A DNA stretch of 7,522 bases from Desulfoprunum sp. (GCA_030696435.1 JAUYSF010000358.1:1-7522), one strand, 5' to 3'. Positions 1 to 6,654 are shown, counted from the first letter of the stretch. Notes: a model not told the origin generated them from the letters alone. Numbers and translations: made by a program.

Positions 1-1358
1 ATACGCTCCTCGTGGGGTTTTGCAGCTCCGGGAACCTGTATTTTTTTTAACTCCGGACCACTATTGAGCAGGGTTTCCATCTGTCTCTGAGGAAGCCCAA
101 GTTTTTCACTGAAATGGGCTATAATCACGGAGCGTTGCAAAGGTGTGGCAGCAGCTTCCACCAGGGGTTTGAGCTCTTCAACTATCTTGCTCTTGCCATC
201 GAGGGTCAGCCCGTGTTCACGTATCAGCTGAGCCAGGACGAATTCGGGCAGAGATTCGGCCTGGTCGAAGAGCTTCTGCAATGCCCCGAGTCCCTCCTGC
301 CGGACAAAGGTATCAGGGTCGTGCCCGGCAGGCAGAAGGGCCACCCGACCGGTCATCTGTTCTGCCAGGAAATGAGGCACGGCCCGTACCGCCGCCTTTG
401 TCCCCGCGACATCTCCGTCAAAGAGCAGGATCGCCTCAGGCACAAAACGTTTGAGCAGACGCAGCTGCTCACGGGTCAAGGCCGTTCCCAGAGGGGCCAC
501 GACGTTGCCGCAGCCTTTTTCCACCAGCGAGATAAGATCAAAATTTCCTTCAACGAGCACGGCCCGCCGCAACTGCCTGAGACTGTCTTTCTGCTGATAG
601 AGCCCGAGCAGCGATCGTCCTTTGTTGAAAATGGGGCTCTCCGGTGAATTCATATATTTGGGCTGACCATCTCCGAGGATTCGCCCGCCAAAACCTATGA
701 TCTGACCGGCAACGTCAAAGATCGGAAAGAGAATCCGATCACGAAAACGGTCATAGGTTCCCCCCTTGCCTTCTTTTCTGACGAGTAATCCCAGTTCTTC
801 AGCAAGCTGTTTTTCTTCAGTGTTGAACTGCCGACCGAGAAAATCCCAGCCGGACGTCTCTGTTGACGGTGCATAGCCCAGCTGAAATCTTTCCTGGATT
901 TGGTCACTGACACCTCGTTTGACCAGATATTCTCTGGCGGTTGCTGCTCCCGGCGCCTCCAACAGAAAACTGCGGTACAGATCAGCGGCCTTCCTGTTCA
1001 CCGCGTACAGGCTCTTATATTTTTTAGCCCGCTCTTCATCCTCCCCGGACCGCGTATTTTCCGGCAGAATAATCTGATATCGCCGTGCCAGCTCTTTCAG
1101 GGCCGAGGGAAAATCAAGATTGTAATACTTCATCATGAAACTGAAGACATCACCTGACTCCCCACAGCCGAAACAATGAAAAAACTGCTGGTCCGATTGC
1201 ACGGTGAAGGATGGTGTTTTTTCACCGTGGAAGGGGCAGAGCCCGAGATATCGGGCACCGCTTTTTTTCAGAGTGAGACATTCGCCAATTATCTTGACAA
1301 TATCCGCTTGTTCTTTGACCTTCGCCGCAACATCCTCTCGTGATTCTTGATATCTCAT
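1..1358 (-). CDS. dnaG: DNA primase DnaG (3' end outside window)
   Basis: DnaG synthesises the RNA primers used by the replisome. 452 codons are visible from the ATG at 1356-1358; the frame is open to the left edge, so the C-terminal helicase-binding domain is mostly missing (E. coli DnaG is about 580 residues). The CHC2 zinc domain is intact, with ligands C41 and H44 (CPFH) and C62 and C65 (CFGC) next to the family block EKTPSFTV (46-53). The polymerase core shows YDRFRDRILFPIFD (202-215) and GFGGR (222-226). The TOPRIM region has E270 in VEGNFD and the acidic pair D314/D316 in FDGD. GGAAGAGAG lies directly before the ATG as a ribosome site. The gene is divergent from the 1490-2224 gene. In many bacteria rpoD follows dnaG, but that side is not visible. 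The identification is very secure; the only oddity is EGNFD where E. coli has EGYMD. Confidence 0.97.
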   Translation of the reverse strand, partial: MRYQESREDVAAKVKEQADIVKIIGECLTLKKSGARYLGLCPFHGEKTPSFTVQSDQQFFHCFGCGESGDVFSFMMKYYNLDFPSALKELARRYQIILPENTRSGEDEERAKKYKSLYAVNRKAADLYRSFLLEAPGAATAREYLVKRGVSDQIQERFQLGYAPSTETSGWDFLGRQFNTEEKQLAEELGLLVRKEGKGGTYDRFRDRILFPIFDVAGQIIGFGGRILGDGQPKYMNSPESPIFNKGRSLLGLYQQKDSLRQLRRAVLVEGNFDLISLVEKGCGNVVAPLGTALTREQLRLLKRFVPEAILLFDGDVAGTKAAVRAVPHFLAEQMTGRVALLPAGHDPDTFVRQEGLGALQKLFDQAESLPEFVLAQLIREHGLTLDGKSKIVEELKPLVEAAATPLQRSVIIAHFSEKLGLPQRQMETLLNSGPELKKIQVPGAAKPHEER

Positions 1359-1388
1359 CTCTCTTCCGTAAAATGATAGGTGAATCTC

Positions 1389-1403
1389 AGTGACTAAGTT
1401 ACT
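1389..1403. promoter_or_regulatory. Imperfect palindrome in the dnaG divergent promoter region
   Basis: AGTGACTAAGTTACT reads as two AGTnACT units separated by one base, and is also an imperfect dyad with mismatches only at positions 4/12. It abuts the plus-strand TATAAT and lies 31 bases from the dnaG start. The position suits an operator able to affect both divergent genes. No matching regulator is recognised, and a 15-bp imperfect dyad can arise by chance. Confidence 0.35.
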
Positions 1404-1408
1404 ATAAT
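1403..1408 (+). promoter_or_regulatory. Candidate -10 box for the 1490-2224 gene
   Basis: A perfect TATAAT sits 81 bases before the ATG at 1490. No convincing -35 hexamer lies 16-18 bases upstream, so this would be an activator-dependent or weak promoter. A transcript would begin near 1414-1416, giving a leader of about 75 bases and arguing against the upstream TTG at 1415 as start codon. On the other strand the same bases read TATTAT (1404-1409), a possible -10 for dnaG, also without a clear -35. Confidence 0.4.
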
Positions 1409-1489
1409 ACTTCTTTGTCGAGCAGCCTTACGAAAGGTCGGCGAACTGTTGTTTTTTTGCAAACACCCCCCTTTTCAGCCCTGAATCCC

Positions 1490-2224
1490 ATGGAAGACTT
1501 AACAAAAATACTGTCGTTCGAGGTGAAAAAAGAGATAGCCGAGCGCTATTTCGGGTTTCGCAAACGCATTGAGGACGACAAGGGCCTTTACGAGCAGCGA
1601 CTCACCACATCCTCTCTTGAACTGGAAAACAAAATCGGCTTCGATCTGATCCGCATCTACATCCTCCTGCACAGCGAGGACTTAATCCACCGTTTCACCA
1701 AACTTGCCGGACTTCCTCAGGAATTCTTTTATGATCCATATTTCGTCCAGTCGCCCACTATCCGCAAGCGGGCCTTCAGTGGCAAAACGCTCCGAGGGTG
1801 GACCAAGCGTGGCCGGTTTCGCCATATGTTCTATGATACCTACACCTCTCTGGTCCTCCTGGTGAACGACTATTGCAAGGCCCTCTCCGAGCTTACCGAG
1901 GAGCAGGAAACCATCCGAGAACAGATCAATCTCTTTTATCGAAAAAACGATATCGACAGTATTATGAGTTTCATCCGCCGGATCGACACCCCCGATCCAG
2001 CGAGCAGCCAACTCATGAATTCCGGTCGTGGCGGGGATCCGCAGCATGGTCTGGATGAGAAGATGCGACTCCATCCCCCTCTTCCAGCCTGTGACCTCAT
2101 GCCGACGATATCCCCCCTTCCTCCCTTTGAGGAAATACAGCCCCAGCTCAAACAGCTAATTGATGAAGCATTTGAAATACCAAGAGATTTCGATCTCAAG
2201 ACAGAGGTCAAGGCAAGCCGCTGA
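1490..2224 (+). CDS. Hypothetical protein, soluble and mostly helical, 244 aa
   Basis: I do not recognise this family. From the ATG at 1490 the protein begins MEDLTKILSFEVKKEIAERY and is rich in charged, helix-forming segments. There is a basic patch around residues 91-112 (IRKRAFSGKT and TKRGRFRH), a helical stretch with acidic and glutamine residues (131-150), then a Gly/Pro-rich linker (about 167-215, including two PPLP-type runs). A short amphipathic C-terminal helix follows (EIQPQLKQLIDEAF, 215-228). There is no signal peptide, membrane helix or Cys cluster. The frame extends upstream to a TTG at 1415, but those 25 codons are Pro/Ser-rich, unlike the rest, and coincide with the likely transcription start, so ATG 1490 is preferred; it has no clear Shine-Dalgarno site. 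The gene stands alone, divergent from dnaG and closed by a terminator five bases after its stop. That it is a real gene is likely; its function is unknown. Confidence 0.75.
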   Translation: MEDLTKILSFEVKKEIAERYFGFRKRIEDDKGLYEQRLTTSSLELENKIGFDLIRIYILLHSEDLIHRFTKLAGLPQEFFYDPYFVQSPTIRKRAFSGKTLRGWTKRGRFRHMFYDTYTSLVLLVNDYCKALSELTEEQETIREQINLFYRKNDIDSIMSFIRRIDTPDPASSQLMNSGRGGDPQHGLDEKMRLHPPLPACDLMPTISPLPPFEEIQPQLKQLIDEAFEIPRDFDLKTEVKASR

Positions 2225-2229
2225 CCGCC

Positions 2230-2272
2230 GGAGGACACTCCTTGATCCTTGAGTGAGTTCTTCCATTTTTTC
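2230..2272 (+). terminator. Intrinsic terminator after the 1490-2224 gene
   Basis: GGAGGA-CACTC (2230-2240) pairs with GAGTG (2251-2255) and TCTTCC (2259-2264): eleven pairs including one G-T wobble, a 10-base loop (2241-2250) and a 3-base bulge AGT (2256-2258). It is followed by A and a run of six T (2266-2271). It starts five bases after the stop codon at 2222-2224, as expected for a Rho-independent terminator, and separates this gene from the downstream signalling operon. Confidence 0.7.
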
Positions 2273-2310
2273 TGTAATGTCTACCTGCAGTGATCAAGAA
2301 CTAATCGGCG

Positions 2311-2326
2311 AATTTCACAAGAAATT
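2311..2326. promoter_or_regulatory. Hyphenated palindrome upstream of the signalling operon
   Basis: AATTTC-acaa-GAAATT is a perfect 6-bp inverted repeat with a 4-base spacer, located between the terminator at 2230-2272 and the first gene of the operon at 2377. It is AT-rich and would make only a weak RNA hairpin with no T tract, so a protein-binding operator is more plausible than a terminator. The regulator is unknown. Confidence 0.35.
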
Positions 2327-2345
2327 GTCACCATCCACATTCGAT

Positions 2346-2375
2346 TTGCTTTTTGCCTCTCAAAAAATATATACT
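2346..2375 (+). promoter_or_regulatory. Weak candidate promoter for the signalling operon
   Basis: TTGCTT (2346-2351) and TATACT (2370-2375) are separated by 18 bases and lie in the only AT-rich part of the gap. A start near 2382 would fall just inside the 29-codon gene at 2377, so this promoter would serve only the genes from 2463 on; the microprotein would need a promoter further upstream, which I cannot place with confidence. TTGTCA (2325-2330) resembles a -35 but lacks a matching -10. Confidence 0.25.
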
Positions 2376-2376
2376 A

Positions 2377-2466
2377 ATGAAAAGATATTTCCACTGCAGC
2401 ACGTTGCCCGGCTACCTCTCCCCCGATGACAACACCTGCGTTTACTGTAAGAAAAGATGGCTATGA
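2377..2466 (+). CDS. Putative 29-aa Cys-rich microprotein (zinc-knuckle-like)
   Basis: An ATG at 2377-2379 opens 29 codons ending at TGA 2464-2466. The product starts MKRYFHC, continues through LPGYLSPDDNT and ends with CVYCKKRWL. The pattern H6-C7...C21-x2-C24, with basic residues after the last Cys, looks like a minimal zinc-binding knuckle. Its stop overlaps the next ATG (2463) as ATGA, the same junction used twice more downstream, which is the main reason to believe it is translated. Against it, no Shine-Dalgarno site precedes its ATG and 29 codons is short enough to arise by chance. The frame is open back to a TAA at 2302-2304, with a TTG at 2353 as the only plausible earlier start noticed. 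If real, it may be a small metal-binding regulator or a leader peptide that couples translation into the signalling gene. No family recognised. Confidence 0.5.
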   Translation: MKRYFHCSTLPGYLSPDDNTCVYCKKRWL

Positions 2467-4079
2467 AACTCCTCCTGATGGGCGCAAGCCTTCCCCAGAC
2501 TGTCGAATTCGAAAGGCTGCTGGAGGGCAAGCAGATTGAGCTTTTCCGGGCAGACCTACCGGGGACACCCTGGCCATCCACCCTCTTTCCCCAGCTCTCT
2601 CTCATCGTTGTCTCAGAAAACCGGAGCGATCTTTCTGAACTGCTCAGCAGCGACGAAATCCCGAAGTATCTGCCGATTCTGATTATCGGCACAGCCGCAT
2701 CCCCACTCGACGAGATTCTCAAGCAGAGAACGTTCAGGATCATTGATTACCTCAGAGAGCCGTTCTCCGCCGAATACTTCCTCTTCAAGCTGCAGATGCT
2801 TGAGCACCTGCGCAATCTGGGTGAGGAGCATTACCGCAATATCAAGACACACAACGATTTTCTTGACAGACTTTCAACCCGGGATGGCCTTACCGGACTC
2901 TACAATCGGCGGCAATTGACCAAGATACTCCATGATGAGCTGATCAAGGCCCAGGAAAATGGCGGGGACTTATCACTTTTGATATTGGATATCGATTACT
3001 TCAACGAGCTCAATAAAACAGCAGGACACAGTTTCGGTGATTCCGTACTGAATGAAATGTCCGCCCGACTAACTAAAGCCACCCGACAAGAAGACATCTG
3101 TTTTCGTTTCTCCGGGGAAGACTTTGTCATTCTCATGCCCGGAGCAGATATCGACCAGGCCCACAAAACTGCAGAAAAGCTTCGCCTTGCCTGCGCCTCC
3201 AAACTCTTCAGCAACGGCCAAGTAAAAAAGCATATCACGGTCTCTATCGGCCTTGCTTCCTATTGCAGACACCATCCAGAAAGCCAGGATGAGCTAATCA
3301 CGATGGCGGAAACCGCCCTCTATATGGCCAAAGCCGAGGGTAGAAACCGGTGTAATATCTTCTCTCCACTTGAAGCCAACCGCTACTCTGCCGAAAAAAA
3401 TCTCGCCTCTCTCAAGGTGACAATCGCCCGGATTCTTGACAAAACTCGCAATTCCGCTATCTCCTCGCTCCAACTCCTGGCCAAGGATCTGGCCGGAGCC
3501 GAGCATCGGGATCATATCCAGAATGTCTCCCATTACATCAACCTGCTGGGAGACCGGCTCGGCCTGCCCATCAGTCTTATTAAGACATTTCAGAATGCCA
3601 TAACCCTGAATACCAGTATCCGTTTTCTCCTCCACAACGACATCATCAGCAAGGAAAAGAAATTTTCCCGTGATGATCGCAAGAAAATGGACGAATTCCC
3701 CTATAAACTTGCCGAAATAACCGAGGTCTTCGACTATTTTTCCAATGAACGGGCCATCCTGCTTTATCACGGCGAACACTATGACGGCAGCGGCTTCCCG
3801 GAAGGCCTCAAGGGTGAAGAAATACCGCTTGGTGCCAGAATTTTCAACATCGTCGACTCTCTGGCGGCCATGAACTCAGATCGGCCGTTTCGCCGAAGGC
3901 TCAAACCGAAGGCCATCATAGAAGAATTGAACAACCAGGCCGGAAAACAGTTCGACCCCTTTCTCGTGCTCAAGATATTCGATATCATCCAGGAAAATAA
4001 CCTGCTCGACCTCGACAAGAGTTTTATGGACAGCATGCGTGCCGAGCTGCTCAACAATAATCCCGAAATTGACCTATGA
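2463..4079 (+). CDS. Degenerate REC-GGDEF-HD-GYP signalling protein
   Basis: A cytoplasmic three-domain protein of the c-di-GMP signalling class, numbered here from an alternative ATG at 2457. Residues 3-118 resemble a receiver domain, but the phospho-acceptor Asp is absent (LSLIVVSEN, 47-54) and the usual TKP Lys motif reads REP (100-102). Residues 142-303 are a GGDEF domain: LTGLYNRR (145-152), metal-binding LDID (177-180), N186 and D195 for guanine, and AKAEGRN (291-297) are kept. The signature reads SGEDF (219-223), and an I-site RxxD (R210-D213) stands five residues before it. Residues 345-515 are HD-GYP-like, with DGSGFP (443-448), EIPLGARI and RPF, but the HD pair is replaced by N385/T386, the second His of HHE is G439, and the His of the later HP motif is F414. 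Probably a c-di-GMP receptor or scaffold with weak or no catalysis. The 2463 start fits the first strand MKLLLMG, the ATGA overlap with 2377-2466, and a weak AAGAAAAG six bases upstream. Its stop overlaps the HDOD start. Confidence 0.9.
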   Translation: MKLLLMGASLPQTVEFERLLEGKQIELFRADLPGTPWPSTLFPQLSLIVVSENRSDLSELLSSDEIPKYLPILIIGTAASPLDEILKQRTFRIIDYLREPFSAEYFLFKLQMLEHLRNLGEEHYRNIKTHNDFLDRLSTRDGLTGLYNRRQLTKILHDELIKAQENGGDLSLLILDIDYFNELNKTAGHSFGDSVLNEMSARLTKATRQEDICFRFSGEDFVILMPGADIDQAHKTAEKLRLACASKLFSNGQVKKHITVSIGLASYCRHHPESQDELITMAETALYMAKAEGRNRCNIFSPLEANRYSAEKNLASLKVTIARILDKTRNSAISSLQLLAKDLAGAEHRDHIQNVSHYINLLGDRLGLPISLIKTFQNAITLNTSIRFLLHNDIISKEKKFSRDDRKKMDEFPYKLAEITEVFDYFSNERAILLYHGEHYDGSGFPEGLKGEEIPLGARIFNIVDSLAAMNSDRPFRRRLKPKAIIEELNNQAGKQFDPFLVLKIFDIIQENNLLDLDKSFMDSMRAELLNNNPEIDL

Positions 4080-4966
4080 CACAAGCCCATTTCACTGCCC
4101 TGCTCAAGCAGATCGACTCATTCCCGGCCCTGCCGATGACGGTGAACAAGGTCATGGCGGTTACCGGGAACCCCGAGAGTTCGGCGCAGGATCTCATGAA
4201 GGCCATCCTTCCCGATCAATCGATGTGCGCCGCCATACTGAAAATAGCCAATTCCGCCTTTTTTGGACTACCGGGTGAGGTCAGCACCATCGAAAAGGCC
4301 GTGGTCGTCCTTGGTTTTGACGAGATCCGCAACGTCGTGATCGGCAAAGCAGTCTTTGCATCTTTCCAGGCACTTAACAGGAACAACAGACAGAATATCC
4401 AGATCTTCTGGGAACACTCCTTCACCTGTGGGCTTGCTGCCAAGATTCTTGCAGAACACCTGGGCTACTCGCCGAGCGAATTCTTCATTGCCGGGCTTAT
4501 CCACGATATCGGTAAACTGGCAATGTTGATGGCCTTTCCCCATGACTATTCGCCCCTTCTCGAATTATCAGAGCCGAACCAGTTTCGCAGCATCATCAAG
4601 GAGAATGAAATCTTCTCCGTAAGCCATGACGAAATAGGCAAGCGGCTGTTGCGACGCTGGCTTTTCCCCGAGCCTCTCATTATGGCCATCGGCTATCACC
4701 ACAGCCCGCAGCTCGCCCCTGTTCACAAGGTATTCCCCCTCATCGTCCAGATGGCGGATATCCTCTCGCTTATCTACTGCAACCCCGAGAAATTGATCGC
4801 CGATGATGTTATTGCCATCTTCAAAGATTTCCTCCCCGAAAATCTGCAGATGTGGAAAGACAATAATCTGCCATGGGAACTGGAAAAAATCGGCCTCTGG
4901 TATGATGAACTCATCGAGAGCCGCCAGAGAGACGGCTCGGTCCTTGATATCTTTACCTCTACATGA
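4076..4966 (+). CDS. HDOD domain protein, 296 aa
   Basis: HDOD proteins (PF08668) are HD-superfamily relatives that act as signalling adaptors in chemotaxis, motility, c-di-GMP and stress circuits; most lack proven catalysis. The domain covers most of the protein: the entry motif FPALP (16-20), the helical region ILPDQSMCAAILKIANSAFFGLP (44-66), the block STIEKAVVVLGFDEIRNVVI (70-89), WEHS (112-115), GLIHDIGK (140-147) and GYHHSP (206-211). H114, H143, D144, H184, H208 and H209 are at positions expected for HD metal ligands, so unlike many HDOD proteins this one may keep a metal site. There is no membrane helix; a charged helical tail (about 240-296) may contact a partner. The gene starts on the ATG of an ATGA overlap with the upstream signalling gene and ends in another with the kinase gene. 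No Shine-Dalgarno site is visible, so translation is probably coupled. Confidence 0.93.
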   Translation: MTQAHFTALLKQIDSFPALPMTVNKVMAVTGNPESSAQDLMKAILPDQSMCAAILKIANSAFFGLPGEVSTIEKAVVVLGFDEIRNVVIGKAVFASFQALNRNNRQNIQIFWEHSFTCGLAAKILAEHLGYSPSEFFIAGLIHDIGKLAMLMAFPHDYSPLLELSEPNQFRSIIKENEIFSVSHDEIGKRLLRRWLFPEPLIMAIGYHHSPQLAPVHKVFPLIVQMADILSLIYCNPEKLIADDVIAIFKDFLPENLQMWKDNNLPWELEKIGLWYDELIESRQRDGSVLDIFTST

Positions 4967-6654
4967 AGATCGTCAGTATCAAGCGCACCATCAGGAGCAC
5001 CAAGCGATTGGCCGAGATCATCAAGGTCCTCTCTGCTTATGGATTTCGTCAGGTACTCATTGACTCGGGGATTCAGCGACTCCAGGACCTGGTCAAAGAG
5101 GAAGAGGGCCCCGAGAACGGCGGGGCAACCGCCCATATACCCAGACCCGTGCGCTTCAGAAGGGTTCTCGAAGAACTCGGTCCGACCTTTATCAAGTGCG
5201 GCCAGATTCTGTCGACCCGGCCCGACCTGATTCCGCCGGAGTGGGCCGAAGAGCTGAAAAAACTCCAGGACCGCTGTACCGAAGTCCCGTTCAGTGATAT
5301 CTATGAAGTCCTGAGCCTGGAATTTCCCGGCCGACTGGATCTGCTTTTCTCCTCCATCGACGAGACACCGCTGGCCGCCGCTTCCATGGCCCAGGTGCAC
5401 CGGGCCACTCTCAAGGACGGCCAACAAGTGGTTATCAAGGTTCTGCGACCGGACAGCAGACAGCTAGTGGAAGAGGACATGGCCCTGCTCGAGAGCCTCT
5501 CACAGCTGGTCGAACAATACTTTTCTAATCTCGGTTACAGCCCGGTCTCTGTCGCCAAGGAATTTTCCAGAGAACTTTCAAAAGAAATCAATCTCATATA
5601 TGAAGGGCAATCGACAGACCGGCTTAGGCGATACTTTGAAAAGGATCCCGACATCCACTTCCCCAAGGTATACTGGTCGGCCACGACCCGCAGCGTCCTT
5701 ACCCTGGAGGAAATCCATGGCCGGCTTCTGTCAACCCTCTCCCCAGACAGCCTCAGCCCTGTCGAGCGCCGGGCAATTGTAGCCAAAGGTACCGACGCCG
5801 TCTTCAAACAATGTCTGCGTTTCGGTTTTTTCCACGCCGACCCGCATCCCGGCAATATTTTTCTCCAGCCGGACGGCTCGTTGTGTTTCATCGATTGTGG
5901 TATGACAGGCCAACTCGACCGAAAGACCACGGAACAGCTGATCGATCTGGTGGCCGGCATCATCAAGGGAGATATCGAAAAACTCTGCCGGGTGGTCATC
6001 GAATTGACGGATACCGATCCATCCCGGACCGACAGCAGGGACTTCCGCGCCGACCTGCAGCACCTCATCAGTCATTTTCAGAACTCGGATCTCCAACACC
6101 TTGATATCAGCACCCTGCTCTCGGAATTCTTCAGCATGCTCCAGCGTTATCAGATCCAGTGTCCCGGCGATCTGCTGCTTCTGACCAAGGCCCTTACCAC
6201 CATTGAAGGAGTCGCAGCCCATTTTGATCCCACCTTTGATGTCCTGGCCCATGTTGAGCCGCAGATCCATGAGATCGTCACGAATAGGTATGGTATCCAT
6301 GCCCTCAAGGACCGGATGCAGAAGACCATGGCCGGATATCTCGAATTGCTGGAAGATATCCCCGGAGATATCCAGCGTTTCCTTGATTATGTGCGGCACA
6401 GCCGCTTTACCCTGAATCTTGAACTCAAACGGATAGAACATCTGGCTGAAAAGATTGAGCTCTCAAGCCGGATCATGGGGATGGCAATGATTATCGCCGC
6501 TCTGATTGTCGGATCGTCCATTCTCATCCTTGCTGATCGGATCACCCATCAGCAAGGATTTCTCGGCACCATGGGCCTGTTTGGCCTGGGGCTCGCTGGT
6601 ATGAATGCTGTGGGCTTCGTCGTCTCCTTTCTCCTGCCGAAAAAACACGAATGA
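4963..6654 (+). CDS. ubiB: AarF/UbiB (ABC1) family atypical kinase
   Basis: A member of the ABC1/ADCK/UbiB family, atypical protein-kinase-like ATPases tied to quinone and isoprenoid-lipid metabolism at the membrane. All family motifs are visible: the KxGQ motif KCGQ (78-81) in the N-terminal extension, followed by STRPDLIPPEW (84-94); an Ala-rich loop AAAS (138-141) replacing the usual Gly-rich loop; the ATP-site Lys K159 in VVIKVLRP; the catalytic loop HADPHPGN (291-298); and DCG (311-313) in the place of DFG. Two hydrophobic segments near the end (about 508-524 and 534-557) form the membrane anchor. Length 563 is normal (E. coli UbiB is 546). The ATG at 4963 overlaps the HDOD stop as ATGA. 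In E. coli UbiB supports ubiquinone synthesis; here the quinone is unknown, and the neighbours are signalling rather than ubi genes, so the symbol denotes the family, not a proven pathway. Confidence 0.92.
   Translation: MKIVSIKRTIRSTKRLAEIIKVLSAYGFRQVLIDSGIQRLQDLVKEEEGPENGGATAHIPRPVRFRRVLEELGPTFIKCGQILSTRPDLIPPEWAEELKKLQDRCTEVPFSDIYEVLSLEFPGRLDLLFSSIDETPLAAASMAQVHRATLKDGQQVVIKVLRPDSRQLVEEDMALLESLSQLVEQYFSNLGYSPVSVAKEFSRELSKEINLIYEGQSTDRLRRYFEKDPDIHFPKVYWSATTRSVLTLEEIHGRLLSTLSPDSLSPVERRAIVAKGTDAVFKQCLRFGFFHADPHPGNIFLQPDGSLCFIDCGMTGQLDRKTTEQLIDLVAGIIKGDIEKLCRVVIELTDTDPSRTDSRDFRADLQHLISHFQNSDLQHLDISTLLSEFFSMLQRYQIQCPGDLLLLTKALTTIEGVAAHFDPTFDVLAHVEPQIHEIVTNRYGIHALKDRMQKTMAGYLELLEDIPGDIQRFLDYVRHSRFTLNLELKRIEHLAEKIELSSRIMGMAMIIAALIVGSSILILADRITHQQGFLGTMGLFGLGLAGMNAVGFVVSFLLPKKHE

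Noticed and set aside
114..647. 177-codon open frame on the plus strand
   Set aside because: It lies wholly inside dnaG on the opposite strand, which has intact CHC2 and TOPRIM motifs; the plus-strand translation shows no domain.
1415..1489. N-terminal extension of the 1490-2224 gene from a TTG start
   Set aside because: The start coincides with the expected transcription start of the TATAAT at 1403-1408, has no ribosome site, and adds a Pro/Ser-rich stretch unlike the rest of the protein.
2249..2278. Promoter-like pair TTGAGT and TGTAAT, 18 bases apart
   Set aside because: The -35 and spacer lie within the terminator hairpin and T tract at 2230-2272, which explains these bases better.
2285..2399. 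8-bp inverted repeat CTGCAGTG / CACTGCAG
   Set aside because: The 99-base loop is long and the second arm is inside the microprotein frame; likely chance without conservation data.
3294..3779. 161-codon open frame on the minus strand
   Set aside because: Antisense to the GGDEF/HD-GYP gene with no domain of its own.
4774..5427. 217-codon open frame on the minus strand
   Set aside because: It spans the HDOD/UbiB junction on the opposite strand; both genes are strongly supported and this frame shows no motif.
5731..6441. 236-codon open frame on the minus strand
   Set aside because: It is antisense to the HADPHPGN and DCG region of the UbiB-family gene; no recognisable domain, so a shadow frame.
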